A stretch of 11,409 bases of DNA from Rickettsiales bacterium (GTDB lineage Bacteria; Pseudomonadota; Alphaproteobacteria; Rickettsiales; UBA8987), in the NCBI GenBank assembly GCA_020631295.1, contig JAHDHN010000008.1, positions 16,946 to 28,354 on the forward strand. The letters are read 5' to 3'. The notes beneath the pieces were generated by a model. The model was given only the letters and a program-made list of their open reading frames with translations, made no database searches and was not told the DNA's origin. The translations under genes were made by a program, and so were the position numbers. Of the stretch, positions 1-6,993 are shown piece by piece. Every line of letters begins with the position of its first letter. Within the stretch, counting starts at the first letter, position 1.

Positions 1-2041
1 TGGAAAGTGCACGGTATAATGTTTGAATAATCAGCGAAGATTTACCGCCGCCAGATACACCGGTTACGGCACAGAACGTTTTCAGCGGAATGCTTGCATC
101 CACATTCTTCAGATTATTGGCACGCGCACCTTGAATATGGATCGCGCGCTTCAAATTCACCTCACGGCGCTTTGGCAATGCAATATATTTCTCACCGCTT
201 AGATATTGGCCAGTGATACTGCCCTTCACCTTCTTAATTTCTTCCAGCGTGCCTTCCGCGATAATATTACCGCCATGCACACCTGCACCCACGCCCACAT
301 CAATAATGTAATCTGCATGCAGCATGGTATCTTCGTCATGCTCCACCACAATCACCGTGTTACCAAGTTCTTTTAGGCCTTTCAGCGTATTAATCAGCTT
401 GTCATTATCCCGCTGATGCAAGCCAATGGAAGGCTCATCCAGCACATATAATACACCGCTTAAGCCCGCACCAATTTGCGATGCCAGGCGAATACGCTGC
501 GCCTCACCGCCCGAAAGCGTGCCTGCCTTGCGGCTAAGCGTGAGATAATCCAAACCCACATTATAGAGGAATTGGATACGACGTGTGAGCTCACGCAAAA
601 TACGTTCTGCAATTTTATTTTGCGTTTTGCTCAGCTTCTCTGGCAAGGAAGTAATCCACTCCATCGCTTCTTCAATCGTCCAGCTGCACACTTCTCCAAT
701 ATGGTGATCGGCAATTTTAATGCACAACACTTCTTTGCGCAGACGGTGCCCATCACATTCACGGCAATTGGTGATATTCTGGTATTTCTCCAAATCTTCA
801 CGCACCCAGTTGGAATCCGTTTCGCGGTAACGGCGCTCCAGATTTGGTAGCACACCCTCAAATGGCTTATTTACGGTGTAAATACGGTACCCGTCTTCAT
901 ATTCAATTTCGATATTGGTTTCACCAGAGCCGTATAAAATAACCTGCTTCACCTCATCACTCAAATCAAACCAGGCGGTTTCTACATCAAATTTATAATA
1001 AGCCGCCAAGCCTTCCAACGTTTGCTCATAATATTTAGAGGTTGATTGCGCCCAAGGTGCAATGGCACCCTCTTTCAGTGTGGCAAATTTATTCGGCACA
1101 ATGGTATCCGGGTCAAAAAACATCTCCGTGCCAATACCATCACAGGCCGTACAGGCACCAAACGGGCTGTTGAAAGAGAAAATGCGCGGCTCAATTTCTG
1201 CCAGCTGAAAGCCGGATTCTGGGCAAGAAAAACGCTCAGAAAATAAAATCACCTCACCGTTTTTATGCGCTGATTTTGGCGCATCTTCCGGCAGCTCCAC
1301 CACTTCAATTTCCATCAAGCCATTACTCAGGCGCAGACAGGTTTCAATACTGTCCGGCAGGCGATTGCCCAATTTATCAGATACTTTAATACGGTCTACA
1401 ATCGCAGAGATATTATGCTTCTTTTGCTTATCCAGCTCCGGCAAATCATCCAGCGGATAGACAATCTCATCAATCTTCACCCGTGAATAGCCCTGCTTTT
1501 TCAGGTCAATCAGCTCTTTGCGATGCTCACCCTTTGCGCCACGCACGATGGGAGACATCACATAAATTTTCGTACCCTCTGGCAGTGCCAGCACGCGGTC
1601 CACCATGTCACTCACCGTTTGGCGCTCAATCGGCTTGCCCGTGGCTGGTGAATAAGGCACACCCACACGTGCAAACAACAAGCGCATATAATCGTAAATC
1701 TCAGTTACCGTAGCCACCGTAGAGCGCGGATTACGGCTGGTGGTTTTTTGGTCAATCGCAATAGCAGGCGAGAGTCCCTCAATAGATTCCACATCCGGCT
1801 TGCCTTGCATTTCCAAAAACTGGCGCGCATAGGCACTTAGGCTCTCCACATAGCGGCGCTGGCCTTCAGCATAAATCGTATCAAACGCTAAAGAAGATTT
1901 ACCCGAACCACTCAAGCCCGTTACCACCACAAATTGATTGCGCGGAATATCCACATTCACATTTTTTAAATTATGTTCTTTTGCACCACGTACGGAGATA
2001 TGGGTGATAGCATTAGGCTCTGCAGAGTTAGATTTCGCCAT
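1..2041 (-). CDS. uvrA: Excinuclease ABC subunit A, partial (C-terminal part outside window)
   Basis: UvrA is the DNA-damage-recognition ATPase of nucleotide excision repair; it dimerises, loads UvrB at lesions and acts in the cytoplasm. I read 680 codons from the ATG at 2041. Walker A of the first ATPase domain is GLSGSGKSS at residues 42-50. The UvrB/zinc insertion region contains GACTACDG near residue 297, and a second cysteine pair (CRECDGHRL) lies near 425. The ABC signature LSGGEAQRIRLASQ is near 510 and Walker B YVLDEPSIGLH near 527. The second Walker A (GVSGGGKSS) lies close to the window edge, so roughly the last 280 residues of a normal UvrA are missing only because the window ends. 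CPES near residue 272 replaces the usual CPEC zinc pair. The start is supported by AAGGGA about ten bases upstream. The gene is divergent from ssb, a classic arrangement. Confidence 0.97.
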   Translation of the reverse strand, partial: MAKSNSAEPNAITHISVRGAKEHNLKNVNVDIPRNQFVVVTGLSGSGKSSLAFDTIYAEGQRRYVESLSAYARQFLEMQGKPDVESIEGLSPAIAIDQKTTSRNPRSTVATVTEIYDYMRLLFARVGVPYSPATGKPIERQTVSDMVDRVLALPEGTKIYVMSPIVRGAKGEHRKELIDLKKQGYSRVKIDEIVYPLDDLPELDKQKKHNISAIVDRIKVSDKLGNRLPDSIETCLRLSNGLMEIEVVELPEDAPKSAHKNGEVILFSERFSCPESGFQLAEIEPRIFSFNSPFGACTACDGIGTEMFFDPDTIVPNKFATLKEGAIAPWAQSTSKYYEQTLEGLAAYYKFDVETAWFDLSDEVKQVILYGSGETNIEIEYEDGYRIYTVNKPFEGVLPNLERRYRETDSNWVREDLEKYQNITNCRECDGHRLRKEVLCIKIADHHIGEVCSWTIEEAMEWITSLPEKLSKTQNKIAERILRELTRRIQFLYNVGLDYLTLSRKAGTLSGGEAQRIRLASQIGAGLSGVLYVLDEPSIGLHQRDNDKLINTLKGLKELGNTVIVVEHDEDTMLHADYIIDVGVGAGVHGGNIIAEGTLEEIKKVKGSITGQYLSGEKYIALPKRREVNLKRAIHIQGARANNLKNVDASIPLKTFCAVTGVSGGGKSSLIIQTLYRALS

Positions 2042-2058
2042 GGTGGTGCATTCCCTTC

Positions 2059-2085
2059 TTGAAAAGCATGATGCAGCAGTATAGG
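2059..2085 (+). promoter_or_regulatory. Candidate ssb promoter
   Basis: TTGAAA (2059-2064) and TATAGG (2080-2085) on the plus strand are spaced by 15 bases, a little short of the ideal 17. Transcription would begin around 2092, downstream of the ATG at 2088 and upstream of the ATG at 2127. This favours 2127 as the true ssb start. Weaker than the facing uvrA promoter. Confidence 0.35.
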
Positions 2086-2105
2086 AGATGATGCAGCGAA
2101 CTCAA
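2078..2105 (-). promoter_or_regulatory. Candidate uvrA promoter
   Basis: On the minus strand TTGAGT (2105-2100) and TATACT (2083-2078) are separated by 16 bases, a good match to a sigma-70-type -35/-10 pair. It lies 37 bases upstream of the uvrA start codon, leaving room for a short leader with the AAGGGA ribosome site. Its -10 box shares bases with the candidate ssb promoter on the other strand. Prediction by eye only. Confidence 0.5.
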
Positions 2106-2126
2106 GTGCAAAAAGGGAGAAGAGAT

Positions 2127-2591
2127 ATGGCCGGTAGTTTAAATAAAGTGATGTTGATTGGAAATTGTGGGAATGATCCGGAAATCCGCTCTACGCAAGA
2201 TGGCAAGGAGCTAGCGAATCTATCTATTGCCACCAGTGAGCGCTGGAAAGATAAAATGACGGGCGAACAACGCGAACGCACAGAATGGCACCGCGTGGTA
2301 ATCTTCAACCCTGGCCTGGTGACTGTGGTGAAGAATTACGTAAAAAAAGGCAGCAAATTATTCATTGAAGGCCAATTGCAAACCCGCAAATGGACAGACC
2401 AGTCTGGTCAAGATAAATATACCACAGAAGTGGTGCTGCAAGGCTATGGCGGCCAGCTGACTATGCTAGACAGCCGCGGTGGCGACGGCGCCTCTGGCGG
2501 TGGATACAGCGCACCAGCAGCAGCCTCTGCACCCGCAGCACAACCTGCTGCCGCTGCCTCCGCCCCTGTGGATGATGATATTCCGTTTTAG
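2127..2591 (+). CDS. ssb: Single-stranded DNA-binding protein
   Basis: SSB binds single-stranded DNA during replication, recombination and repair and recruits partner proteins through its C-terminal tip. The 154-residue product has an OB-fold over roughly residues 1-113, starting with MAGSLNKVMLIG. Tryptophans 40, 54 and 89 match the usual DNA-stacking positions. A Gly/Ala/Pro-rich flexible linker follows (about 117-147), ending in the acidic partner-binding tip DDDIPF. I chose the ATG at 2127 because GGGAGA at 2115-2120 is well spaced before it and because SSB proteins normally start at this MAGS-like position. An in-frame ATG at 2088 would add 13 residues with no family counterpart. The gene is divergent from uvrA, and its stop overlaps the engB start by one base. 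Confidence 0.97.
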   Translation: MAGSLNKVMLIGNCGNDPEIRSTQDGKELANLSIATSERWKDKMTGEQRERTEWHRVVIFNPGLVTVVKNYVKKGSKLFIEGQLQTRKWTDQSGQDKYTTEVVLQGYGGQLTMLDSRGGDGASGGGYSAPAAASAPAAQPAAAASAPVDDDIPF

Positions 2592-3208
2592 TGAGCATTA
2601 ACCCTACCCGTTTGTTCCAGCAGCCTGTTGCGTTTTTACGCGGCGTTACGTCCATTGCACAATTGCCGCCGGCCAATGTGCCGGAAGTGGCGTTTGTGGG
2701 CCGCTCCAATGTGGGGAAATCCTCACTGATAAATGCACTGACCAAGCGCCAAAGCCTGGCGCGCACCAGTAAAACACCCGGCTGCACACAGCAGCTCAAT
2801 TTCTTTGCTATTGGTGAGGAACCTGAATTGCTGCGCATTGTAGATCTGCCTGGCTATGGCTATGCTAAAGCGTCTAAGCGTGAGGTGGCTGGATGGCACC
2901 GGCTGATGGTAGATTTTTTGCAATGCCGCCCAAATCTAAAGCAGGTATTTTTGCTGCTGGATGGCCGCCACCCGATCAAGAAAAGCGATGAAGAAATGAT
3001 GGATATTTTAGACGAGGTGGCCATCTCATACCGCATTATTTTCACCAAATTGGATAAGTTGAGCCAAAAAGAACAAGCAAACCGTGCCAAAGAGCATGAA
3101 AAACTCGGCAGCAAGCACCCTGCCCTGCATCCGGAGTTTGAGTTTGTGAGCGCCCATAAGGGTGAAAACATTCAATCCATCCGCAATATCATGGCAGGGT
3201 TGCTATAA
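2591..3208 (+). CDS. engB: Ribosome biogenesis GTP-binding protein EngB (YsxC/YihA)
   Basis: EngB is a small essential TRAFAC-class GTPase needed for assembly of the large ribosomal subunit in many bacteria. The 205-residue protein shows all G motifs in order: G1 GRSNVGKSS (37-45), G2 threonine in TPG (62-64), G3 DLPG in DLPGYGYAKAS (85-88), G4 TKLDK (152-156) and G5 SAHKG (187-191). The length is normal for the family. It starts with GTG at 2591, sharing one base with the ssb TAG stop. No clear ribosome site of its own is visible, so translation is probably coupled to ssb. The pairing with ssb may be only positional; I see no functional link. Confidence 0.95.
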   Translation: MSINPTRLFQQPVAFLRGVTSIAQLPPANVPEVAFVGRSNVGKSSLINALTKRQSLARTSKTPGCTQQLNFFAIGEEPELLRIVDLPGYGYAKASKREVAGWHRLMVDFLQCRPNLKQVFLLLDGRHPIKKSDEEMMDILDEVAISYRIIFTKLDKLSQKEQANRAKEHEKLGSKHPALHPEFEFVSAHKGENIQSIRNIMAGLL

Positions 3209-3219
3209 ACTACATTGCT

Positions 3220-3294
3220 CCCTGTGGCTTGACCACAGGGTCAAATAGTGAAATGGCATAACTGTTGCATTTGATCCTGCGATCAAGTCGCAGG
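3220..3294. repeat. Inverted pair of CTTGA-loop hairpins (palindromic repeat)
   Basis: Two hairpins sit in opposite orientation. The left one is CCCTGTGG, loop CTTGA, CCACAGGG (3220-3240). The right one is CCTGCGA, loop TCAAG, TCGCAGG (3276-3294). Reversing the right arm gives the same unit as the left. Over 26 bases each (3221-3246 and 3269-3294) the arms differ at five positions, four of which are paired changes that keep the stem intact. A 22-base unpaired centre separates them. Neither hairpin has a T-run, so a simple intrinsic terminator is unlikely. The element lies between engB and phr on the same strand and resembles the elements at 8669 and 9832. Confidence 0.8.
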
Positions 3295-3319
3295 AAACAC
3301 ATATACGGAAAATTATGAA

Positions 3320-4732
3320 ATGAAAACAACCTGCTGGTTCCGGCAAGATCTACGTTTACAAGACAACCCAGCTTTTTACGCAGCTGCCAAGCAAGGTGAA
3401 GTGCTGCCTGTGTATATCCTGGATAGTAAAAATGCTGGCGCGCATGCGATGGGTGAGGCCAGCCTGGTGTGGCTGCATCATGCGCTGCATGATCTCAATA
3501 AAGCATTAGATGGCAATTTGCTGATTCTGCAAGGTGATGCTGCCACGTTACTGCCTGAGCTGGTGAAACGCTATGGCATTCAAGCGGTGCATTGGAACCG
3601 TTGCTATGAGCCATGGCGCATGGCGCGCGACGCAAGCATAAAAGAGGTACTCACAGAGGCAGGCATTGAGGTACACAGCCATAATGGCAGCTTACTGTGG
3701 GAACCGTGGGAAGTACAAAAAGACGATGGCACGCCGTATAAAGTCTTCACACCCTTTTACCGCAAAGGCTGTTTAAATGCCTCACCGCCACGCTTTCCTC
3801 TGCCCGCACCAGAACAGCTACATTATGTTGCAGCAAATGAAGCTTCTGCATTACCCAGCCTTCCCTCTGACCTGCCCTGGACACGAAATATAACAGACGG
3901 TTGGGATATTAGCGAAGCCGGTGCGCATGAACGCCTGCAGAGTTTTATAGAAGAAGGCCTGGAGCATTATAAAGACGGGCGCAATATTCCGTCTAAGCCT
4001 TATGTATCGCGCCTTTCGCCCTATCTCCATTTTGGACAATTATCACCCAACCAAGCCTGGCATGCGGTGAAAAAATCTGGAGAAAGCGGGCATATTGATC
4101 ATTTCTGCAGCGAACTTGGCTGGCGTGAATTTTCCCATTCACTGCTTTATCACAACCATAATTTACCTACGCAAAATCTGCAGCGGAAATTTGATGCCTT
4201 TCCGTGGCATACGAATAACACTGCCTTAGAGGCATGGCAGCGCGGGCAGACGGGCATTCCGATTGTGGATGCTGGCATGCGTGAGCTGTGGCAGACGGGC
4301 TATATGCATAACCGCGTACGGATGATTGTAGGCTCGTTTTTGGTGAAAAACCTGCTGCTGGATTGGCGTGAGGGTGAGCGCTGGTTCTGGGATTGCTTGT
4401 TCGATGCTGATTTAGCCAATAACAGTGCCAGCTGGCAGTGGATTGCCGGCTGCGGTGCTGATGCCGCACCTTATTTCCGCATTTTCAACCCGGTTACACA
4501 AGGGCAGAAATTTGACCCAGACGGTGAATATACCAAGCGCTTCGTGCCAGAACTAAAACATATGCCAGCCAAATTTCTGTTTAACCCATGGGAGGCACCG
4601 GCCTTGGTGCTGCAAGAAGCAGATATAAAGCTTGGCAATAACTACCCTACGCCAATTGTGGACCTCAAAACCTCACGCAATATTGCCCTAGAGGCCTTTG
4701 CTAGCCTAAAGCAGCAGAATGTTTCTGCTTAA
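3320..4732 (+). CDS. phr: Deoxyribodipyrimidine photolyase (class I CPD photolyase)
   Basis: The enzyme uses blue or near-UV light to split cyclobutane pyrimidine dimers through a reduced FAD. The 470-residue protein has the N-terminal alpha/beta antenna domain (WFRQDLRLQDNPAF from residue 6; about 1-130) and the helical FAD domain (about 200-460). The FAD-domain signatures are TGIPIVDAGMRELWQTG (311-327), MHNRVRMIVGSFLVKNLLLDWREG (329-352, written here only as a position guide by its ends MHNR and WREG) and APYFRIFNP (383-391). By alignment from memory to E. coli Phr, the electron-transfer tryptophan triad falls at W296, W349 and W372, and the flavin-side asparagine at N368. All are intact, so the protein should be active. 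The start at 3320 follows a weak GGAA. A cryptochrome role cannot be excluded, but the sequence reads as a bacterial repair photolyase. Confidence 0.94.
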   Translation: MKTTCWFRQDLRLQDNPAFYAAAKQGEVLPVYILDSKNAGAHAMGEASLVWLHHALHDLNKALDGNLLILQGDAATLLPELVKRYGIQAVHWNRCYEPWRMARDASIKEVLTEAGIEVHSHNGSLLWEPWEVQKDDGTPYKVFTPFYRKGCLNASPPRFPLPAPEQLHYVAANEASALPSLPSDLPWTRNITDGWDISEAGAHERLQSFIEEGLEHYKDGRNIPSKPYVSRLSPYLHFGQLSPNQAWHAVKKSGESGHIDHFCSELGWREFSHSLLYHNHNLPTQNLQRKFDAFPWHTNNTALEAWQRGQTGIPIVDAGMRELWQTGYMHNRVRMIVGSFLVKNLLLDWREGERWFWDCLFDADLANNSASWQWIAGCGADAAPYFRIFNPVTQGQKFDPDGEYTKRFVPELKHMPAKFLFNPWEAPALVLQEADIKLGNNYPTPIVDLKTSRNIALEAFASLKQQNVSA

Positions 4733-4745
4733 TACCACACCTGAA

Positions 4746-4833
4746 ACCCTTGCGAAAGCGAGGGTCCAGGGCGAAACGATAGATAGTGCTTGTTAACCCT
4801 GGATCCCCGATCTGCGCTTCGCTTGTCAGGGAT
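4746..4833. repeat. Nested palindromic intergenic element, second type
   Basis: Three inverted repeats are chained. First is a hairpin CCCTTGC, loop GAAA, GCGAGGG (4747-4764, one G-T wobble). Second is TCCAGGG (4765-4771) pairing with CCCTGGA (4797-4803). Third is ATCCCCGAT (4803-4811) facing GTCAGGGAT (4825-4833) with imperfect pairing. It fills most of the gap between the converging genes phr and gpsA. The CTGGATCCCCG core resembles dispersed palindromes known in alphaproteobacterial genomes, but its layout differs from the CTTGA-loop elements elsewhere in the window. It may also serve as a 3' end for either gene. Confidence 0.6.
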
Positions 4834-4838
4834 TTCAA

Positions 4839-4863
4839 TACCGATTTTTAAGTCAAATCGGTA
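4839..4863. terminator. Possible bidirectional hairpin terminator between phr and gpsA
   Basis: TACCGATTT (4839-4847) and AAATCGGTA (4855-4863) form a perfect 9-bp stem with a 7-base loop, eight bases past the gpsA stop and between convergent genes. The stem is AT-rich and neither strand has a long T-run after it, so it is a weak candidate. Confidence 0.35.
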
Positions 4864-4871
4864 CAATGAAA

Positions 4872-5831
4872 CTAACGCATTAGCTGTGCGATGTTGTCAT
4901 CGGCACCCGTAGCGATATTATGCACCTGCTCGCAAAGTGGCGTGGCAAGGCCATGCTTCACCATAGCCTCTGCAGTTTTTATGCCTTCTGCCACCGTGTT
5001 GCGCTCTTTCATGATCTGCTTCACGCTTTTGCCGCCACCAATTTCCATACCCAGCGACATATTGCGCGAAGTGCTGCTGCCTGTGGTCAATAGCAGATCG
5101 CCCAAACAGCACGGCTCATAAAGCGAGTCTCGCTCACCGCCCTGAGACAAAATCAAGTCACGCATTTCTTTCACGCCCTTGGAGATCACCAGCGCCTTAG
5201 CATTTTCGCCAAAACCAGCACCAATTACCATGCCACTCGCAATCGCAATCACATTCTTAAAGCTGCCGCCCAGCTGCGCGGCCACGATATCAGCAATTGG
5301 CGTCACGCGGAAGGTAGGGTTATGCAGCAATGTGCGCATATATGCCGCCACCTCAATATCCTCTGCGGCCACATTCACATGCGTGGCAATATTTTTGGCC
5401 ACCTCAATGGCAAAACTAGGGCCACTCAAGACTGCAAGCGGGTTTGTAATGCCAGCATCTTGCAACACATCGGTGAGCATCTTGCCTGAGGCGATCTCTA
5501 TGCCCTTGCTGCAGATCACCAACGGTGTGGTGGCAGGCACACCGGCCTGAATCACATCTTTCGCCACGGCCGCACAAAATTGCGCAGGCGATACCATCAA
5601 AATAGCATCCGCATCGGCCACATCACCCAAATCATTCGTAGCAGTGATATTTTCCGGCAATAGCACGCCGTCTAAAAACACGCTGTTTATGTGGGTGTTG
5701 TTTACCGCCTCTACCACCTCTGGTTCGCGTGCCCAAAGCGTTACTTTATGGTTGTTACGCGCAGCGGCCGCAGCCAGGGCAGTGCCCCAGGCGCCTGCAC
5801 CAATCACGGCTATATGTGCTGTTTCAGACAT
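4872..5831 (-). CDS. gpsA: NAD(P)-dependent glycerol-3-phosphate dehydrogenase
   Basis: GpsA reduces dihydroxyacetone phosphate to sn-glycerol 3-phosphate, the backbone for phospholipids, in the cytoplasm. The 319-residue product has the Rossmann motif GAGAWGTALA (11-20), SKGIE (108-112), the family motif LSGPSFAIEVAKN (135-147), the catalytic-lysine motif GGSFKNVIAIASG (K192) and the substrate-domain stretch LGDLLLTTGSSTSRN (243-257). The length is normal. I use the ATG at 5831 (MSETAHIAVIG); longer in-frame readings begin at TTG and add 20 residues of CcmB-frame overlap. The bases just before the ATG are CCTCCTCCTT, the opposite of a ribosome-binding site, and the start lies 22 bases inside ccmB. 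Initiation therefore probably depends on coupling to ccmB translation. Confidence 0.95.
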   Translation of the reverse strand: MSETAHIAVIGAGAWGTALAAAAARNNHKVTLWAREPEVVEAVNNTHINSVFLDGVLLPENITATNDLGDVADADAILMVSPAQFCAAVAKDVIQAGVPATTPLVICSKGIEIASGKMLTDVLQDAGITNPLAVLSGPSFAIEVAKNIATHVNVAAEDIEVAAYMRTLLHNPTFRVTPIADIVAAQLGGSFKNVIAIASGMVIGAGFGENAKALVISKGVKEMRDLILSQGGERDSLYEPCCLGDLLLTTGSSTSRNMSLGMEIGGGKSVKQIMKERNTVAEGIKTAEAMVKHGLATPLCEQVHNIATGADDNIAQLMR

Positions 5832-6433
5832 AAGGAGGAGGTTAGCAAACTCACAGGCAAAAGAACAGCGAAGAATGCCATATTCACCCAAAATAGACGC
5901 ATTATATCAGCAGCAAACAGCAACTGCAGATTGATGAGCAGCAGCGGAATCACCAGCGGCAGCAACAATAAACCCAGCATGGGCAGTGCATTATGATTAC
6001 CCAAACTGCTTACCAGCAACACCAAGCAGCTAAGCGGTAAAAGCAAACTGAGCAATGCCAGATGCGGCACCAAGGGCAGTGCAAGCCACAGGTGAAATAG
6101 TAGCACCAATAGCAAGCCAGACAGCAGCAAGATAGCCAACGCCACCAGGTAAAACGCGCCAAGCGCCATGATAAGCGGCGTGCTGGACTGCTTGATATGC
6201 AGCCAAAATTGCTGCTGCGCGTGATATTGCAGCTGTTGCGGAATATAATGCAGGGTAAATAGCAGCAGCAAACAGCTTGCCATCAGGCTAGATATAGCAT
6301 GCTGCTCTGGCGCCAGTTTACTTAGGCCCAGCGCAAATAAGGCCGCAAGCGCACCGTAATAGAGCCATAAACGCAGCAGCGCCAGCGGATTGCGCCAGCT
6401 TGTGCGCCACATATAGTGAAATAAGCGCATCAT
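5810..6433 (-). CDS. ccmB: Haem exporter membrane subunit CcmB (cytochrome c maturation)
   Basis: CcmB is the integral membrane part of the CcmAB(C)D ABC complex, which releases haem-loaded CcmE during system I cytochrome c maturation. The 207-residue protein is very leucine-rich with about six predicted membrane segments (roughly 20-38, 46-64, 86-112, 115-141, 148-172 and 180-203). The LGNHNALPMLGLLLLPLV stretch (144-161) sits where CcmB proteins carry their conserved Gly-rich and IP-containing segment. Identification rests on this pattern and on the adjacent ccmA; membrane sequences this hydrophobic are easy to misassign. It starts ATGATG, and the first ATG shares four bases with the ccmA TGA stop. 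The 3' end overlaps gpsA. Confidence 0.82.
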   Translation of the reverse strand: MMRLFHYMWRTSWRNPLALLRLWLYYGALAALFALGLSKLAPEQHAISSLMASCLLLLFTLHYIPQQLQYHAQQQFWLHIKQSSTPLIMALGAFYLVALAILLLSGLLLVLLFHLWLALPLVPHLALLSLLLPLSCLVLLVSSLGNHNALPMLGLLLLPLVIPLLLINLQLLFAADIMRLFWVNMAFFAVLLPVSLLTSSLCLKQHI

Positions 6434-6993
6434 ACGGCATATTCCCGCGTGGGCTTGAGACTGTTTAACATCATGTGCGTAGAAAAAATCACTGCACCGC
6501 CCTGCTCCGCATGTGTTGTGATGGCCGCGCTTAGTATGGCTTGCGCTTCTGCATCCAAATGCGCAAAAGGCTCATCCAAAATCCACACCGCATCTTGCGG
6601 CAATGCGCTTAAGCGATTCAGCGCTATTTTCTGCTTCCACCCTTGTGAAAGCTCGCGGCAATAAAGATGTTTTACCGCATCAATATCAAATATATATTCA
6701 GAGCAGTTATTATTCCAAAAATTATTATATTCCAACACATTATAAGAGCTTTCTAATGCCTCATGAGAAAGCACCATATGCGTATTTTTATGCGCCGTTA
6801 CCACACCCTCATCCGGTATTACGATACCCGCAAGCAGTGATAAAAATGTGGTCTTTCCACTGCCATTGCTACCTGTAAGATGCACTATCTCACCCGCTTG
6901 CAACGCAAGAGAGCGATCTACCAATAATGGTACATTATTATAACTGAAGGAAACACCCTCTGCAGCAAGAAGCAGCGACTGTGATTTAGCCAC
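6430..6993 (-). CDS. ccmA: Haem exporter ATP-binding protein CcmA
   Basis: CcmA is the ATPase that powers the CcmAB haem/CcmE release step on the inner face of the cytoplasmic membrane. The 187-residue ABC protein has Walker A GSNGSGKTT (41-49), signature LSQGWKQKIALNRL (115-128), Walker B VWILDEPFAHLD (136-147) and the switch histidine H173 in FSTHMM. The LSQGWKQ signature corresponds to CcmA's LSAGQ. The protein is slightly short for the family (about 200), and the helical segment near residues 82-112 (rich in Asn, Tyr and Phe) is encoded by markedly AT-rich DNA. It starts with GTG at 6993 inside coaD, preceded by AAGGTG at 7006-7001. Gene order and the directly overlapping ccmB support CcmA over a generic ABC ATPase. 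Confidence 0.88.
   Translation of the reverse strand: MAKSQSLLLAAEGVSFSYNNVPLLVDRSLALQAGEIVHLTGSNGSGKTTFLSLLAGIVIPDEGVVTAHKNTHMVLSHEALESSYNVLEYNNFWNNNCSEYIFDIDAVKHLYCRELSQGWKQKIALNRLSALPQDAVWILDEPFAHLDAEAQAILSAAITTHAEQGGAVIFSTHMMLNSLKPTREYAV

Noticed and set aside
476..850. Plus-strand open frame opposite uvrA
   Set aside because: The minus strand encodes conserved UvrA motifs throughout; the plus reading has no recognisable family.
2098..2112. Possible LexA/SOS box between uvrA and ssb
   Set aside because: Only one half (GAAC) fits the GTTC-N7-GTTC consensus; the other half matches two of four bases.
2088..2126. Longer SSB start at ATG 2088
   Set aside because: It adds 13 residues with no SSB counterpart, has a poorer ribosome site than 2127, and would lie at or before the predicted transcription start.
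3220..3294. CRISPR-like repeat or intrinsic terminators
   Set aside because: There are only two units, in opposite orientation, with no spacer series, and the stems lack T-runs.
5832..5891. N-terminal extension of GpsA from a TTG at 5891
   Set aside because: The extra 20 residues precede the standard Rossmann start and merely overlap CcmB coding sequence.
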